Origin: Brachycybe producta
Taxonomy: Eukaryota; Arthropoda; Diplopoda; Playtdesmida; Andrognathidae
Length of the DNA stretch: 64,000 nucleotides
NCBI GenBank assembly: GCA_036925085.1
Contig: JAUPFP010000001.1
Coordinates: forward strand, 12,859,854-12,923,853
Reading direction: 5' to 3'
This document shows positions 23,851 to 36,800 of this stretch, piece by piece. The translations under genes and the position numbers were made by a program. Position 1 is the first letter of the stretch; each line of letters starts with the position of its first letter. Under the pieces are notes generated by a model. It did not search any database, was not told where the DNA came from, and saw only the letters and a program-made list of their open reading frames with translations.

Positions 23851-24357
23851 AAAAAAACAAAACAAAAAAAACAATATATAATACAACGGAATTTATTTAA
23901 TCATTAAAATAATCATGGTTTAGGCAGAAATTAAAAAAAACAATTCACTTGCTGTCTACACAAGATACATGTATCCTTACCATTGTTTTCATACAACTAC
24001 AACAAACATTTAAACGGTTACATGGTTTTAAAGTTACTTTTGATTTTCTAGTCATGCAGACCACACACATTTTCATCCTCCAGTACCTCTTCTTGTGTGT
24101 CATCACTTAAATAAGTACGAAGTAGTTCAAATAAAATACGCTTACAATGATTGTGATTCAGGAATTACTTCCAAGATCATTGATTGAAATGGTATTTCAT
24201 AAATGTCAGTAATCATAATATCTGTCAGTCTGTTTTCAAATGTTTTTTTTTAATTCTTGAACATTACCAATACTTACGAGAGTAAGCAAGCATTTCAGGT
24301 ATAGTGTCACAGTGAACAAAGTAGAAATTTTCTGAAACTAAATTTTATTGTATTATA

Positions 24358-24420
24358 AGTAGTATATAAAAAGTCATTTCTGCATCAGCCCTTCAGGCTG
24401 TTGCAGAAATGACTTTCCTA
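24358..24420. repeat. Candidate left terminus of Maverick P2, with hairpin
   Basis: AGTAGTATATAAAAAGTCAT is identical to the start of the element at 59969. A hairpin AAGTCATTTCTGCA / TGCAGAAATGACTT follows directly. The dUTPase and polymerase genes of P2 are transcribed toward this end. Confidence 0.55.
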
Positions 24421-24944
24421 ATCAACAAAAAAGTAAAAAGTATGTGATAAATCTGTATTAAAATATGAAATAAAAACACAATAATTTTTTTTTAAATTGA
24501 AAATTTTAATCAAACAAAAACATTATTTTTAATTTTAAAGATTAACATTTTTTTTAATTTTAATCAAACAAAAACATTATTTTTAATTTTAAAGATTAAC
24601 ATTTTTTTCAAGTGATGAAATTACCCTTCTACCTTGTTTTTTATTTTCTCCTGCTGATCTTTGATTGACGTAATCCGTTCAGCTGCTGCCTGGAGTGAAT
24701 AGTTATTTCCCTGTAACGTCCTAGTTGTCCATATAATTTTTGAAGAAGTGTTAGCTTCTTTTGAATCCTATGAGGATTCAATATTCTGAAATAAAAAAAA
24801 CAAGATTAAAAAAATATTTTTTAAAAATGAATATTAAAAACTTACCCAGTTCTTTTGTTTATATATATAATGAGTACATGTAACATTATGGAATAGATAC
24901 ATTTATGAATAAACATTTATAAGACAATATTGACGAGTAAATAT

Positions 24945-25385
24945 TTATTTTCCCGTAGAGCCAAAACAAAGTTCACCACGGGTGCTTGGGGAAAGTTCTC
25001 CCTCAACAAATTCTACATCGAGATATATTTTCTCAAAAATGATTTGTGCAATTCTATACCCCGTTTTAATGGCAATATCATGATTTCCAAAGTTTATTAA
25101 CATAACTTTAATAGGCCACCTGTAGCCAGAATCAATGACTCCAGCCAAAACATCCAGTTCAAAATGAAGCGCGGGACCCGATCACGGTGCAATTCTTCCA
25201 TAACAATCATACGGCAAAGCGAGGGTTAAGTCTGTTGCACAGAGCACTATAGCTCCAAGTTTAATTTTGCAGTCCACTGTAGAAAACATATCGTACCCGG
25301 CATCACCCTTATTCATTTTCTTGGGGATAACACTCATATCGCTTAATTTCTTAATCATTATGGTAGGTTCTATAAGGAACAACAA
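24945..25385 (-). pseudogene. dUTPase of Maverick P2, one in-frame stop
   Basis: dUTP pyrophosphatase, which hydrolyses dUTP to dUMP and keeps uracil out of DNA; viral and Maverick replicons sometimes carry one. In 147 codons all on one frame, the motifs run in order: GDAGYDM (motif 1), YGRIAP (motif 2 start), AGVIDSGYRW (motif 3), IAQIIFE (motif 4) and RGELCFGSTG (motif 5, glycine-rich). The only visible break is a TGA at 25184-25182, inside motif 2, at a CpG-type position. It lies 21 bp downstream of the polymerase frame on the same strand, which suggests joint transcription or a polymerase fusion in the parent element. Homology to this family is clear from the five motifs. Confidence 0.85.
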
Positions 25386-25406
25386 ATGATTTCATCTAAA
25401 TTCTGT

Positions 25407-27935
25407 TTAAATTGAAAAATAGCCATAAGCTAGAGCAGTAATTCCATCATTCTCAATATAACGTTTATCATCGAATGCGGTAAGACCGATTTTGTTCACT
25501 TCTAGAGTGTAAATGTCGCACATTTTAGACATGATGTGTCTTTGAATGACCCTATTTAGGATAGACTGACGCAAAAATTCAATGTACAAATCATGATGGA
25601 AGTGAGATTTAACGATCTGTTTCTTAATACCTTTCGCTTTACATTTATGCTTATGGCTATTTAACAGTACAGAATACATTTTAGATTTTAAGGCCACAAA
25701 TTCCAAAATAGGTTCACCATTCATTTCATCTTTAAATTTGCCCATAACTTTTTTTTAAGAGAAACTGCATTGTTGATTAATTTGAAAAAATCTTTTTCGA
25801 AAACATCTTTTGCCATCTTACGCAAGGCGATGTTAAATTCTATATAGGGCTTTAACCACTTGCCTTGGGTAAAAGAAAGAACACAATGAATTTTGATTAA
25901 TTTCATCCCCTGGTTTAAGTAACATTGTAAATTTCTAGCGTGAATAACGTAATTTTGTTTATGAAAAAAATAAGAGGAGAGTTTCTTTGTCTTGTAGTTT
26001 TTTTGGTTCTTTTCCATTACTTTATTAGAATGTCTTTAGCATAAGGGAATAGCATATCAAGATGAATATTGAGTCTTTCTGGACAAAGAGGGTAGTCACT
26101 ATAACCAAAATGTAAATCCGCTTTGATAATCTAGATCCACTTCTATCCACCTCCTTCGATAAATAAGTGCATATCTTAATCCGTAAGTAGCTCCAAATAA
26201 ACTTTAGTGTATTTCAAAGCGGCAGACCAAGCGTATATAGGCAAAGTTAAATAATGCACGGGATCGAGGCAAAAACTGTTAAAAGAAATAGTTCGGAAAT
26301 TTTTGAAAACATCCACCAAAATGAGACAAATGTCTCCCAAACCTTTCATACATGCTCGTAATCTTTGTCAGAGATCACTTCTTCATTCAGTGTATTGTTG
26401 AAACAAGCTGTATCGGGAATGCCCACTGCATCAAATTTTCAGTGACTGTCCAAGTGTTCACAAGAAAAATATCCTTTTTGTGTCACGAGATTAATTTTGA
26501 AGGGTCTTTAAAATACCACAAAACGCAATTACATTTTTCCTTAGGAAGATTTTGGGCGAGAGAGGATAATAATTGAAAACTAGGAACAAGAGATCATCGG
26601 CGATGAAACTCGTATAACGTTCAATATTCAAAAGAATAATGCTAATGGGCTTTTCCGTTTTAATCCTACCTAGGGCTTTGACAATAAAATGCTCATCGTA
26701 CAAACAAATAATGAGCAAAACAAGGCAAGTAAGAGCTGTCACGTAAAGTGGCATTACAACTAAAGCACGCTGCACCCCTGTAATTGTTTCCCGGAAGATG
26801 GTGATCGTGATCTCTTACTTTTCCCATAATAAACTCATTGAGCTCCGTCTGACAAGCGTAGCAATGGGTGGCTTTCTGAAAGTTTTCCTCGTCTTCGTTT
26901 GTCATGACCATAGGCTCTATTGGGACCGATATCAACAATTCACTGGCTTTGTCTCTTAAGGCAATGACGAGTTCATAAGCGGGTTCTTGGGACCTTTTAC
27001 ATTCGTGAGCTACAACCTTACCGTGATAATCAACGATGACGTAAGAAAACGAGCAACACCTTCGTGTGTTTGGATGGTTTTGGTATAGGAGGTGCTCGGA
27101 TTTTGAGTCGGGCCACTGACTATTTGGATGAGGCTTTCAAAATCGATGTCTTTCTAATGCGCTTTCAACTTTAAACCCTTTCGCCAGCATCGTTAAAAAA
27201 ATTTTTTTTGTTTAAACCATCACGACTCATTAATCGAGCAATATTTCGAAAGTAATGTTTGTCATGAAGAAGAAGATTTATTTCTCTATTTGAGTTGGAA
27301 CTACTTAACTGAAGAGGAACAATATACTTATCGTAACCGAAAACGTTAATTTTGAGATTATTCGCAGTTTAGAATTTTGAAATTTGGTTTAAGGCTACGG
27401 GGTAGTCAAGCATGGATGTATCGAGTGAGCCTTCTAATTTGTTACAGTGACAATCTATTTGGATTGTTGCCCCATGCAATAGGATGCAAATGAGCTAGTA
27501 CACACCATAAAAAACATTTGGCATCTTTAGATGTGATATTTAAAATAATTTCTTATTTTTTAATGAAACGGGAAATTTCCCCGAACATCCCCCTTTATAC
27601 GGTCTGTAGTTACGAATTTTTATATCGATGTTTTCGATAGAATCTATCACCCAACCTGAGCTTCTATTAATGAAAGCTTCTATCGAACTTAAAATCTGCA
27701 TTTCACATTCTCGCAAGTACTGTTTTATTTCTGAGCGATGCATAATAAGCTTCATATCACTACAAAAATAAGAATCATTGGTTTCGCAAATGATTTTTGG
27801 CTTGATAAAATGAATGCGCAAACATAATTGAAATTTAAATCTCATTTTGTTAGACCATCCCTCCAACAAATTCATCACATCGTCATAGATATGTTGGAAA
27901 TAGACTCTAGGGTCCTGAATATTGTTCCCGTTCAT
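25407..27935 (-). pseudogene. Protein-primed DNA polymerase B of Maverick P2, multiply broken
   Basis: The replicative polymerase of Maverick/Polinton elements. Segments on the minus strand, N to C: 27935-27540 (YLRECEMQI, NRSSGWV, IKIRNYRPY); 27520-27100 (KCFLWCVLAHLHP in a broken frame); 26938-26693 (CYACQTEL, GKVRDHDHH, YRGAACFSCN zinc-like block); 26775-26491 (IERYTSFIADDL); 26200-26040 (worn, SDYPL-like); 26017-25721 (HARNLQCYLNQGMKLIK, FEKDFFKLINNA); 25745-25407 (KDEMNGEPILEF, IYTLEVNKIGLTAFDDKRYI, stop). At least five frameshifts separate them. The expected YxDTDS catalytic block between KLINNA and KDEMNGEP is missing: the two flanking segments abut at about 25730, so the copy cannot be active. 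The dUTPase follows; the spliced gene at 28267 precedes it. Confidence 0.85.
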
Positions 27936-28266
27936 ATGTTTTAAAGTAGCTAATAAGCCCCCAAACCCTGTTTTATGTATAACAAAAGCATCTGATTAAA
28001 ATGTCGTGAATATTATTTAAATGGGTTAACCATTCTGTTTTAGTATTAAATTGTGAATAACAAAGATTACATTTTTTTTTGTAGACCCTATAACATGCAC
28101 ATTTAGAAAATGTTCCTTTGAGTTATCCGGCTGTCCGCATATGAAAAAATTCATTTTTGAAAATCAAAACCCAGTTTACACAATACAGTAGGCACTTGAT
28201 TAAGTTTTGTGATTAATTGAGGATAGATATGAACCGGAATACAAGCACCTTTTGTAAATTTGTTTT

Positions 28267-28694
28267 CTATACTATATTTGCGAATATCAATAAACCAACT
28301 CTCCTAACTTTTAAGAATGCGTATCTTCCAATTATTGTCCTAGACGGAGATGGTTTTGTTGTTGGATTGGTTGTGGTTTTCACGTCTTCCTTTGTAGCGG
28401 AAGAGGGTCCTGCATCACTGGCCACATTTGCTTTACGTTTTGCTGCTTGAGATCTCAACGCAGCTTTCCTTTTCGTCTTTGGGCCAGTTACTTCAGTTTC
28501 TATCGTCAAGTCTATCAATATGCTTCAGAAATTTTCTAAGAAACAATACGGTCTTCTTTGTAAACTTTGAAAATGTGTATAGGGTCACGAATAGCTAATG
28601 AAAATTCCTCAACAAATAAAATGGAGATGCTTGTTTCTAAAATTCTTTTGTGGTATAAAAAATACTCACCAAAGATGTTCTTCTTGTCCTGCAT
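28267..28694 (-). CDS. P2 spliced gene starting MQD, N-terminal to polymerase B
   Basis: Exon 1 is 28694-28670 (25 nt, MQDKKNIF plus one base), intron 28669-28512 (158 nt, GTGAG..ATAG), exon 2 from 28511 (DLTIETEVTGPKTKRK) to the stop near 28267. The product is basic (KTKRKAALRSQAAKRK) and then rich in Ser/Thr/Pro. The segment IIGRYAFLKV near its end resembles a stretch seen before the N-terminal domain of Maverick polymerases, so it may be the polymerase's own N-terminus cut off by a frameshift. A TATA box lies about 208 bp upstream. The same gene start, with a 25-nt first exon, recurs on the plus strand at 63635. The splice sites are my inference, supported by the two-copy comparison. Confidence 0.6.
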
Positions 28695-28901
28695 TGTGCT
28701 GATTGCTTTTGATATAAATAGTTGATGTTCAGCTTTTGAAGAACAAAGTCTTTTAGAAAGTGACTCACAGTTGACAAAATAATAGAGGCCACAGTATTTT
28801 CAAAAGCGTTGATTCTCGTTGAAAATAAGATAATTCGATGTCTTCGTTGAGGAAATTCAAAATTAAAGTTGATGTGTGATTTTTAGGATGAAAAGTTACC
28901 C

Positions 28902-28908
28902 TTTTTAT
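28902..28908 (-). promoter_or_regulatory. TATA box of the P2 MQD gene
   Basis: On the minus strand GAGTATAAAAAGGG lies about 210 bp upstream of the ATG. The second copy of this gene has GTATAAAAGTAG about 245 bp upstream of its ATG. Confidence 0.5.
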
Positions 28909-28929
28909 ACTCAAAATTGCCCACCCCTA

Positions 28930-29340
28930 GTGGAATAGCATACAATGAAGACTCATTAAAACAAAACAGCAATAATAAGTAGGTCAAGGTTATGAAAAAT
29001 GTCAATGCAGTAAATATAAATAGATCAAGGTCATAAAAGACGGCAATACAATAGGCCAACATAGTAACCAATGAAGACTCGGATATTAAAACGAAACACC
29101 AATAGTATCAAAATAGGTCAAGGTCATGAAAGACATTGTAGTAAATAAAAAAAATAATGAATCAGTAAAAAAGGACCATTAAAAATAGTACCAGGTTATT
29201 AAATAAATCGATGCAGTAAATAAAAAATGAGATTGTGAAAAATAACCATGGAAAAATACTATAAGGCTATAAAAGAAAATGAAAAAAATAGCACAAGGTT
29301 ATAAAAGACTGTGAAAATATTAGGTTATGAAAAATGCCAC
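28930..29340 (-). repeat. Degenerate GACCTTGACC-type repeats upstream of the P2 promoter
   Basis: Words such as AACCTTGACCTA, GACCTTGATCTA and ATAACCTTG, on the minus strand, recur at irregular spacing with CATTGAC and TTACTGCAT words between. Comparable repeats occupy 62640-63340 upstream of the matching gene in P4. Confidence 0.5.
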
Positions 29341-29754
29341 TGTTTGATTTAAAAAATAAAAAACTGAACAATAAAAAATAAAATTGAATTCTCTTTATTA
29401 ATAGTTTATAAAAACAAGTACAAATTTTCAAACAATAAAATGTAAAAAGCCCGAACAATAAGAATAAGAAGCAAAATTGAATACACTTTATTAATAATAT
29501 ATAAAATAATAAAGAATAATATAACAAAAAATAAAATAATTAAGATTAATACAACAAAAAATAAAATATAAAAAATACTGTATAAAATATTGAAGATTAA
29601 TAAAAAATGAAAAATAAAATGTAAAAAAGCAGAAAATACAATATCTTACAAACATCCTGTACAAGGATTTAAATTGTTGTCACCTCCAGTTGAACCCAGC
29701 ACACATACGCTGGAATTATAATTTGATTTTTAAATCCATTGATGACAGTCACTG

Positions 29755-30330
29755 TCAGATGCCCAGTAGTATTCGGAAGTAAGTTTGAACTATTGACGAT
29801 GACCGGGATATTTTGTGATGTTTTTGAGTAAGCTCAAACTTTGCTGTGCATGATTCACCAATAATACTTTCATCCTCAGTTAGCATAATGTTCAATGCTA
29901 TATTGTTGATACCTTTAGCCAAATAAATTGGCTTGGTACACCTTATTACATAAATGTTTGATGTACCCAGTCGGATGAATGGTTCATCTGGGAAATTCAC
30001 ATCCTTTTCACCATGGTAAGTTCATGGATTAAGTTGAAGTAAGTAGATTTTAACACTTTGTGATTTAGCAATTCATATTTGTATGTTTTTCCTGGTTTGG
30101 CATACCACAAATCAAACATAATTTTTGAGTCCGAGCGCATCCATGGCTCATTGCATGGCCAAGATGGTCGTAAATAATCTGTCTTTCTTGTCGAGCTTTG
30201 TAAAAACATTTTAACTTCGACAACGATGTATTCAGTTGTAGATGATTAAGGAAGATTAAAGTATGTCTATGTGTATTATAACTACTATAAGCAGGTATTT
30301 TAATTTGAATTTGAAAAATTACTCTGCAAG
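29755..30330 (-). pseudogene. Unidentified Maverick P2 gene, frameshifted
   Basis: Three overlapping minus-strand frames succeed one another: 30337-30065 (FQIQIKIPAYSSYNTH), 30209-29997 (STRKTDYLRPSWPCNEPW) and 30000-29755 (FIRLGTSNIYVIRCTKP, NIALNIMLTEDESI). Together they look like one protein of about 190 residues with two frameshifts. The beta-rich, low-charge composition would suit a structural (capsid-type) protein, but I do not recognise it. The ATG at 30337 falls in sequence typical of LINE 3' ends, so the true N-terminus was cut by the LINE that starts at about 30335. 29340-29755 is AT-rich with repeated AATAAAATA words and no gene. Confidence 0.5.
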
Positions 30331-30334
30331 CAGC

Positions 30335-32767
30335 CATAAAGGCCTATGGCAGTGGGACAAGAGTCCAAGTGCAGCATAGAAAATGCATTGTCAAAACCAG
30401 AAAATATAAAACCCTAATGATATAAACCCAACAACAATTTCAATATTTTTTAATGCTGCAAATATATGCATTGTCAAAACAAAACAAAATTATGACTCCC
30501 ATAAAATACGTTTTTCCTGCACAAAAACCCCCGCAAGCGAGTTCCATTGTCGAATCGCCCTTGGGACAAATGACCAGTAATAAGAATCTGTTCGTGCAAA
30601 AATCTCTCCAACTTTGTTAGAGTGGTCACCCCTACCCAAATATAATGCCCTGCAAAGTTTACTTGAAGTAGGTTTAGGGCAAGAGCCTTCTAGCATTCGA
30701 TTAAAGATATTAAGATTAAAATCTGAACGTCTTGCAAGTAAACTATCCCAACCAAGCTCTGAAAGCATTTTAGTTACACTGTCGGCATATCCATATTTAC
30801 CACAAACAAACCTAGCAGCCCTGCGTTGGACCATTTCTATAGAGTGAGCTAAGTCCTCAGTGTGGGGATTCCACACGGAGCTGCAGTATTCTAGATGGGG
30901 ACGTACTAATGATTGATATGCTATACATTTTACCTCCCTGGGACACCTTCTTAGAACGCGTTGACTAAACCTAAGCATCTGCATAGACTTGGAAATAATC
31001 TGTTCGACATGCAGCTTCCAAGAAAGTTTAGCTGTAATCGTTACCCCCAAATATTTATAAGAATTTACGTTATTAAGTGGAATGGCCCCTATTCTATATG
31101 GAAATATTATTGGATTCTTTCCCCTAGCTACCCTCATTACACAACATTTTCCCTTATTAAGTTGAAGTTGCCATTTAGAACACCATGCCTCTATTGCTTT
31201 CAAGTCACTATCAATAATATGGCAATCATTGTCAGAGGTAACCTCACGATAAATTATTGTATCATCTGCAAATAGCCGGCAATTGCTGCTAACTTGACTG
31301 CTGAGGTCATTGATATACAAAAGAAACAGAAGTGGACCCAACACACTACCCTGAGGGACCCCTGATGTAACCCCTATCCAGTCAGATTCAGACCCACCTG
31401 CAACAACCCTTTGTTTCCTATCACTCAAAAAAGAATGCACCCATTTATACACCTGTTCACCCAATCCATACCCACTAATTTTTGTCATTAGTTTTGAGTG
31501 AGAAACTGTGTCAAATGCCTTGCAGAGATCAAGAAAAACCAAATCTATCTGACTGCCTTTGTCTAAAATTTTCTGAAGGTCATCAACTAAAAGAATAAGC
31601 TGGGTTTCACATGAACGCCCCCTAAGAAACCCATGCTGGTTATCACACAAAAGATTGTTTTCCATAAGAAAATTCATTGAGGAGGAATATATAATATGTT
31701 CAAGGACCTTGCAAACTATCGAGGTTAAAGACACGGGTCTGTAATTAGTTACCTGAGACTTGTCTCCTGATTTAAAAATTGGACTAACATTAGCTAATTT
31801 CCACATATCTGGTACAATACCTACATCTAAACTCTGTTGAAAAATTAACTGAAGGTATGGACCCAACTCTTGTGCAAGATTTTTTAAAATGATAGCATAC
31901 ATCCCATCTGGACCACAGGTTTTATTTGAGTCTAATTTTAGAAGTTGCTTGACTATCCCATCTGCAGTTATTACAATTTGATCCATAAAAAGAGATGTTG
32001 AAGGAAAACCCTCATGTGGTATGCCATCATCAATTGTGAAGACCTTCTTGTATTGTTCATTTAATAAGGTAGCTTTCCCTACTGGATCTGAAACAAGCTT
32101 CCCATTTGTGTCAACCAGAGAAGGAATAGATTCTCTACTTCGCCTAGAGTTCTTGATGTAACGCCAAAATAATTTTGGGTCCGTTTTTAACCATTCTCCA
32201 AGCGTTTCTGTTTTAAAATTATCGTGAGCTAACAAGATTTCCTGTTTCGCTGCTGTGCGTGCAATACGGAATTCATTGCAATTCACTAATTTTGGGTGAT
32301 TTCTAGCCCTATTCCTCCATAAGCGTTGCTTACGAAGAGCCCTTTTAACTTTGCTAGTGTACCATACTGGTGTGGCACAGTCTCTAACTACCTTGGTTGG
32401 AATAAAGGAGGAAGACCCATTTAAAATTAAACTATGAAATCGTGACCAATTCAAATTCACATTTTGAGGATGAAAACATTCTTTAAATTTATGAAAATAA
32501 TCTATCAAATGTGACTTAAAACCATCCCAATTACATTTGTTAAAAAGAAACACTACTCTTTTAACCTCAGAAATTTTTTCCACACATGCATTAACATCAC
32601 ATAAGACAATCTGATGATCACTAATTCCCCCTGATACCCTAACATTGGATAATAACTCCGGACTATTAGTCAGTACTACATCAAGAATTTTGTCATTTCT
32701 GGTTGGTTTAGTTACAACCTGTTCCATAGAATAAGTATTCATACTATCTAAAAATGAAACTGCTAAA
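30335..32767 (-). mobile_element. Jockey/CR1-like LINE, 5'-truncated, reverse transcriptase frame open
   Basis: From about 32765 down to the TAA at 30492-30490 one frame is open for about 755 codons. It begins at the last part of the apurinic endonuclease domain ([29 protein letters not shown]). It then shows reverse transcriptase blocks: [79 protein letters not shown], the catalytic [15 protein letters not shown], and the tail [11 protein letters not shown]. The start in the track of MYIYICIYI residues is only the neighbouring AT repeat. The 3' UTR (30489-30335) has GGACTCTTGTCCCACTGCC. It cannot move alone, as the ORF2 endonuclease is incomplete, but the long open frame suggests recent insertion. 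Confidence 0.9.
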
Positions 32768-33088
32768 TACATATATATATACATATATATATACATATAT
32801 ATATATACATATATATATATACATATATATATATACATATATATATATACATATATATATATACATATATATATATACATATATATATATACATATATAT
32901 ATACATATATATATACATATATATATACATATATATATACATATATATATACATATATATATACATATATATATACATATATATATACATATATATATAC
33001 ATATATATATGTATATATATATGTATATATATATGTATATATATATATACATATATATATACATATATATATACATATATATATATAC

Positions 33089-33142
<54 letters not shown>
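32768..33142. repeat. (AT)nAC microsatellite, ~375 bp
   Basis: Runs of (AT)3-5 separated by AC, such as ATACATATATAT, over 375 bp. Symmetric around 33010, where ACATAT turns into GTATAT. It joins the LINE 5' truncation point to a fold-back repeat arm whose other copy (15148-15180) also has a TA core. Confidence 0.95.
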
Positions 33143-33145
<3 letters not shown>

Positions 33146-33179
33146 TATAACAATCGTACAGTATAACAATTATATATAT

Positions 33180-33750
33180 TATGCAGGTCTGTGTGCATAT
33201 GTGTGTGTGAGGGTGTCTGTCATCTAACGCTGGACAAACACCTTTGTCGGAATTTATATAAATTTGAATAAATGAACTGTTTTTTCTCAAGGTCAACTAT
33301 ATGTTGCACCCTTCCCATCCAAGAACCCCATGATATTAAATTGGAAAGGGGAAAAGGTTGGAAAGTGTAGAGGGGGAGAAAAACTTGGAGGGGGAGAGAA
33401 ACTTGGAGGGGGGAAGTGGGCGGGGGTGACTGAAATTATAATGAAAGGAGTAAAAAAGGAACAAACAACGTGCATGCGCACACCAGAGAAAATGAAAAAC
33501 TCATTTTCTCTTTCAAATATAAAAAGGGGAGGAAATAATAGTAGCAAAATTAATCTAGAATTTATCACAGGCAATTGTGCCCAGCATTAGAATTTCTTTT
33601 GCTCAGCCTTTTTATGAAGGTCATCAATTTCTAATTGGGTTTGTTACTTGGTCTTACATCATAAAAGGGCGGAAGAAAAGAAATTCTAATGCTGGGCACA
33701 ATTGCCTGTGAATTTTGCTCACGTCATTTATGACGGGTTTCCCCACTAGT
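33180..33750. repeat. Fold-back repeat arm with embedded palindromic MITE
   Basis: 33180-33480 repeats 15178-15480 (ATGCAGGTCTGTGTG, AAATTTATATAAATT, GGTCAACTATATG, AAAGGAGTAAAAAAGGAAC). It continues as CACAATTGCCTGTGAATTTT to GACGGGTTTCCCCACTAGT at 33750, as at 15513. Between these, 33480-33700 holds a block also present at 13949-14160, including a palindromic MITE at 33585-33697. Confidence 0.75.
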
Positions 33751-33891
33751 AAATAAATAAAAACCAAACCTTTTGTAGAATGAGAAGTAGATGACACAGG
33801 TGACAAAAGATAATGACTCTCTTGGAGAGAAAAAGATTTTTTTGGCTTTTCCTATTTCTGTCAAAAATAATATACTTTATATACCATATAG

Positions 33892-36800
33892 CAGTGGTCC
33901 CCAACCCGCGGACCGGTACCCGTCCGCGGATCACATGGTTACCCGTCCGCGGATCACATGGTTACCCGTCCGCGGATCACATGGTTACCCGTCCGCGGAT
34001 CACATGGTTACCCGTCCGCGGATCACATGGTTACCCGTCCGCGGATCACATGGTTACCCGTCCGCGGATCACATGGTTACCCGTCCGCGGATCACATGGT
34101 TACCCGTCCGCGGATCACATGGTTACCCCGTCCGCGGATCACATGGTTACCCCGTCCGCGGATCACATGGTTACCCCGTCCGCGGATCACATGGTTACCC
34201 CGTCCGCGGATCACATGGTTACCCCGTCCGCGGATCACATGGTTACCCCGTCCGCGGATCACATGGTTACCCCGTCCGCGGATCACATGGTTACCCCGTC
34301 CGCGGATCACATGGTTACCCCGTCCGCGGATCACATGGTTACCCCGTCCGCGGATCACATGGTTACCCCGTCCGCGGATCACATGGTTACCCCGTCCGCG
34401 GATCACATGGTTACCCCGTCCGCGGATCACATGGTTACCCCGTCCGCGGATCACATGGTTACCCCGTCCGCGGATCACATGGTTACCCCGTCCGCGGATC
34501 ACATGGTTACCCCGTCCGCGGATCACATGGTTACCCCGTCCGCGGATCACATGGTTACCCCGTCCGCGGATCACATGGTTACCCCGTCCGCGGATCACAT
34601 GGTTACCCCGTCCGCGGATCACATGGTTACCCCGTCCGCGGATCACATGGTTACCCCGTCCGCGGATCACATGGTTACCCCGTCCGCGGATCACATGGTT
34701 ACCCCGTCCGCGGATCACATGGTTACCCCGTCCGCGGATCACATGGTTACCCCGTCCGCGGATCACATGGTTACCCCGTCCGCGGATCACATGGTTACCC
34801 CGTCCGCGGATCACATGGTTACCCCGTCCGCGGATCACATGGTTACCCCGTCCGCGGATCACATGGTTACCCCGTCCGCGGATCACATGGTTACCCCGTC
34901 CGCGGATCACATGGTTACCCCGTCCGCGGATCACATGGTTACCCCGTCCGCGGATCACATGGTTACCCCGTCCGCGGATCACATGGTTACCCCGTCCGCG
35001 GATCACATGGTTACCCCGTCCGCGGATCACATGGTTACCCCGTCCGCGGATCACATGGTTACCCCGTCCGCGGATCACATGGTTACCCCGTCCGCGGATC
35101 ACATGGTTACCCCGTCCGCGGATCACATGGTTACCCCGTCCGCGGATCACATGGTTACCCCGTCCGCGGATCACATGGTTACCCCGTCCGCGGATCACAT
35201 GGTTACCCCGTCCGCGGATCACATGGTTACCCCGTCCGCGGATCACATGGTTACCCCGTCCGCGGATCACATGGTTACCCCGTCCGCGGATCACATGGTT
35301 ACCCCGTCCGCGGATCACATGGTTACCCCGTCCGCGGATCACATGGTTACCCCGTCCGCGGATCACATGGTTACCCCGTCCGCGGATCACATGGTTACCC
35401 CGTCCGCGGATCACATGGTTACCCCGTCCGCGGATCACATGGTTACCCCGTCCGCGGATCACATGGTTACCCCGTCCGCGGATCACATGGTTACCCCGTC
35501 CGCGGATCACATGGTTACCCCGTCCGCGGATCACATGGTTACCCCGTCCGCGGATCACATGGTTACCCCGTCCGCGGATCACATGGTTACCCCGTCCGCG
35601 GATCACATGGTTACCCCGTCCGCGGATCACATGGTTACCCCGTCCGCGGATCACATGGTTACCCCGTCCGCGGATCACATGGTTACCCCGTCCGCGGATC
35701 ACATGGTTACCCCGTCCGCGGATCACATGGTTACCCCGTCCGCGGATCACATGGTTACCCCGTCCGCGGATCACATGGTTCCCCCGTCCGCGGATCACAT
35801 GGTTCCCCCGTCCGCGGATCACATGGTTCCCCCGTCCGCGGATCACATGGTTCCCCCGTCCGCGGATCACATGGTTCCCCCGTCCGCGGATCACATGGTT
35901 CCCCCGTCCGCGGATCACATGGTTCCCCCGTCCGCGGATCACATGGTTCCCCCGTCCGCGGATCACATGGTTCCCCCGTCCGCGGATCACATGGTTCCCC
36001 CGTCCGCGGATCACATGGTTCCCCCGTCCGCGGATCACATGGTTCCCCCGTCCGCGGATCACATGGTTCCCCCGTCCGCGGATCACATGGTTCCCCCGTC
36101 CGCGGATCACATGGTTCCCCCGTCCGCGGATCACATGGTTCCCCCGTCCGCGGATCACATGGTTCCCCCGTCCGCGGATCACATGGTTCCCCCGTCCGCG
36201 GATCACATGGTTCCCCCGTCCGCGGATCACATGGTTCCCCCGTCCGCGGATCACATGGTTCCCCCGTCCGCGGATCACATGGTTCCCCCGTCCGCGGATC
36301 ACATGGTTCCCCCGTCCGCGGATCACATGGTTCCCCCGTCCGCGGATCACATGGTTCCCCCGTCCGCGGATCACATGGTTCCCCCGTCCGCGGATCACAT
36401 GGTTCCCCCGTCCGCGGATCACATGGTTCCCCCGTCCGCGGATCACATGGTTCCCCCGTCCGCGGATCACATGGTTCCCCCGTCCGCGGATCACATGGTT
36501 CCCCCGTCCGCGGATCACATGGTTCCCCCGTCCGCGGATCACATGGTTCCCCCGTCCGCGGATCACATGGTTCCCCCGTCCGCGGATCACATGGTTCCCC
36601 CGTCCGCGGATCACATGGTTCCCCCGTCCGCGGATCACATGGTTCCCCCGTCCGCGGATCACATGGTTCCCCCGTCCGCGGATCACATGGTTCCCCCGTC
36701 CGCGGATCACATGGTTCCCCCGTCCGCGGATCACATGGTTCCCCCGTCCGCGGATCACATGGTTCCCCCGTCCGCGGATCACATGGTTCCCCCGTCCGCG

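Noticed and set aside
32744-33296. IYIYIC/YMYIY-type frames
   Set aside because: Translations of the AT microsatellite. Only the part of the long minus frame below 32768 is LINE coding sequence.
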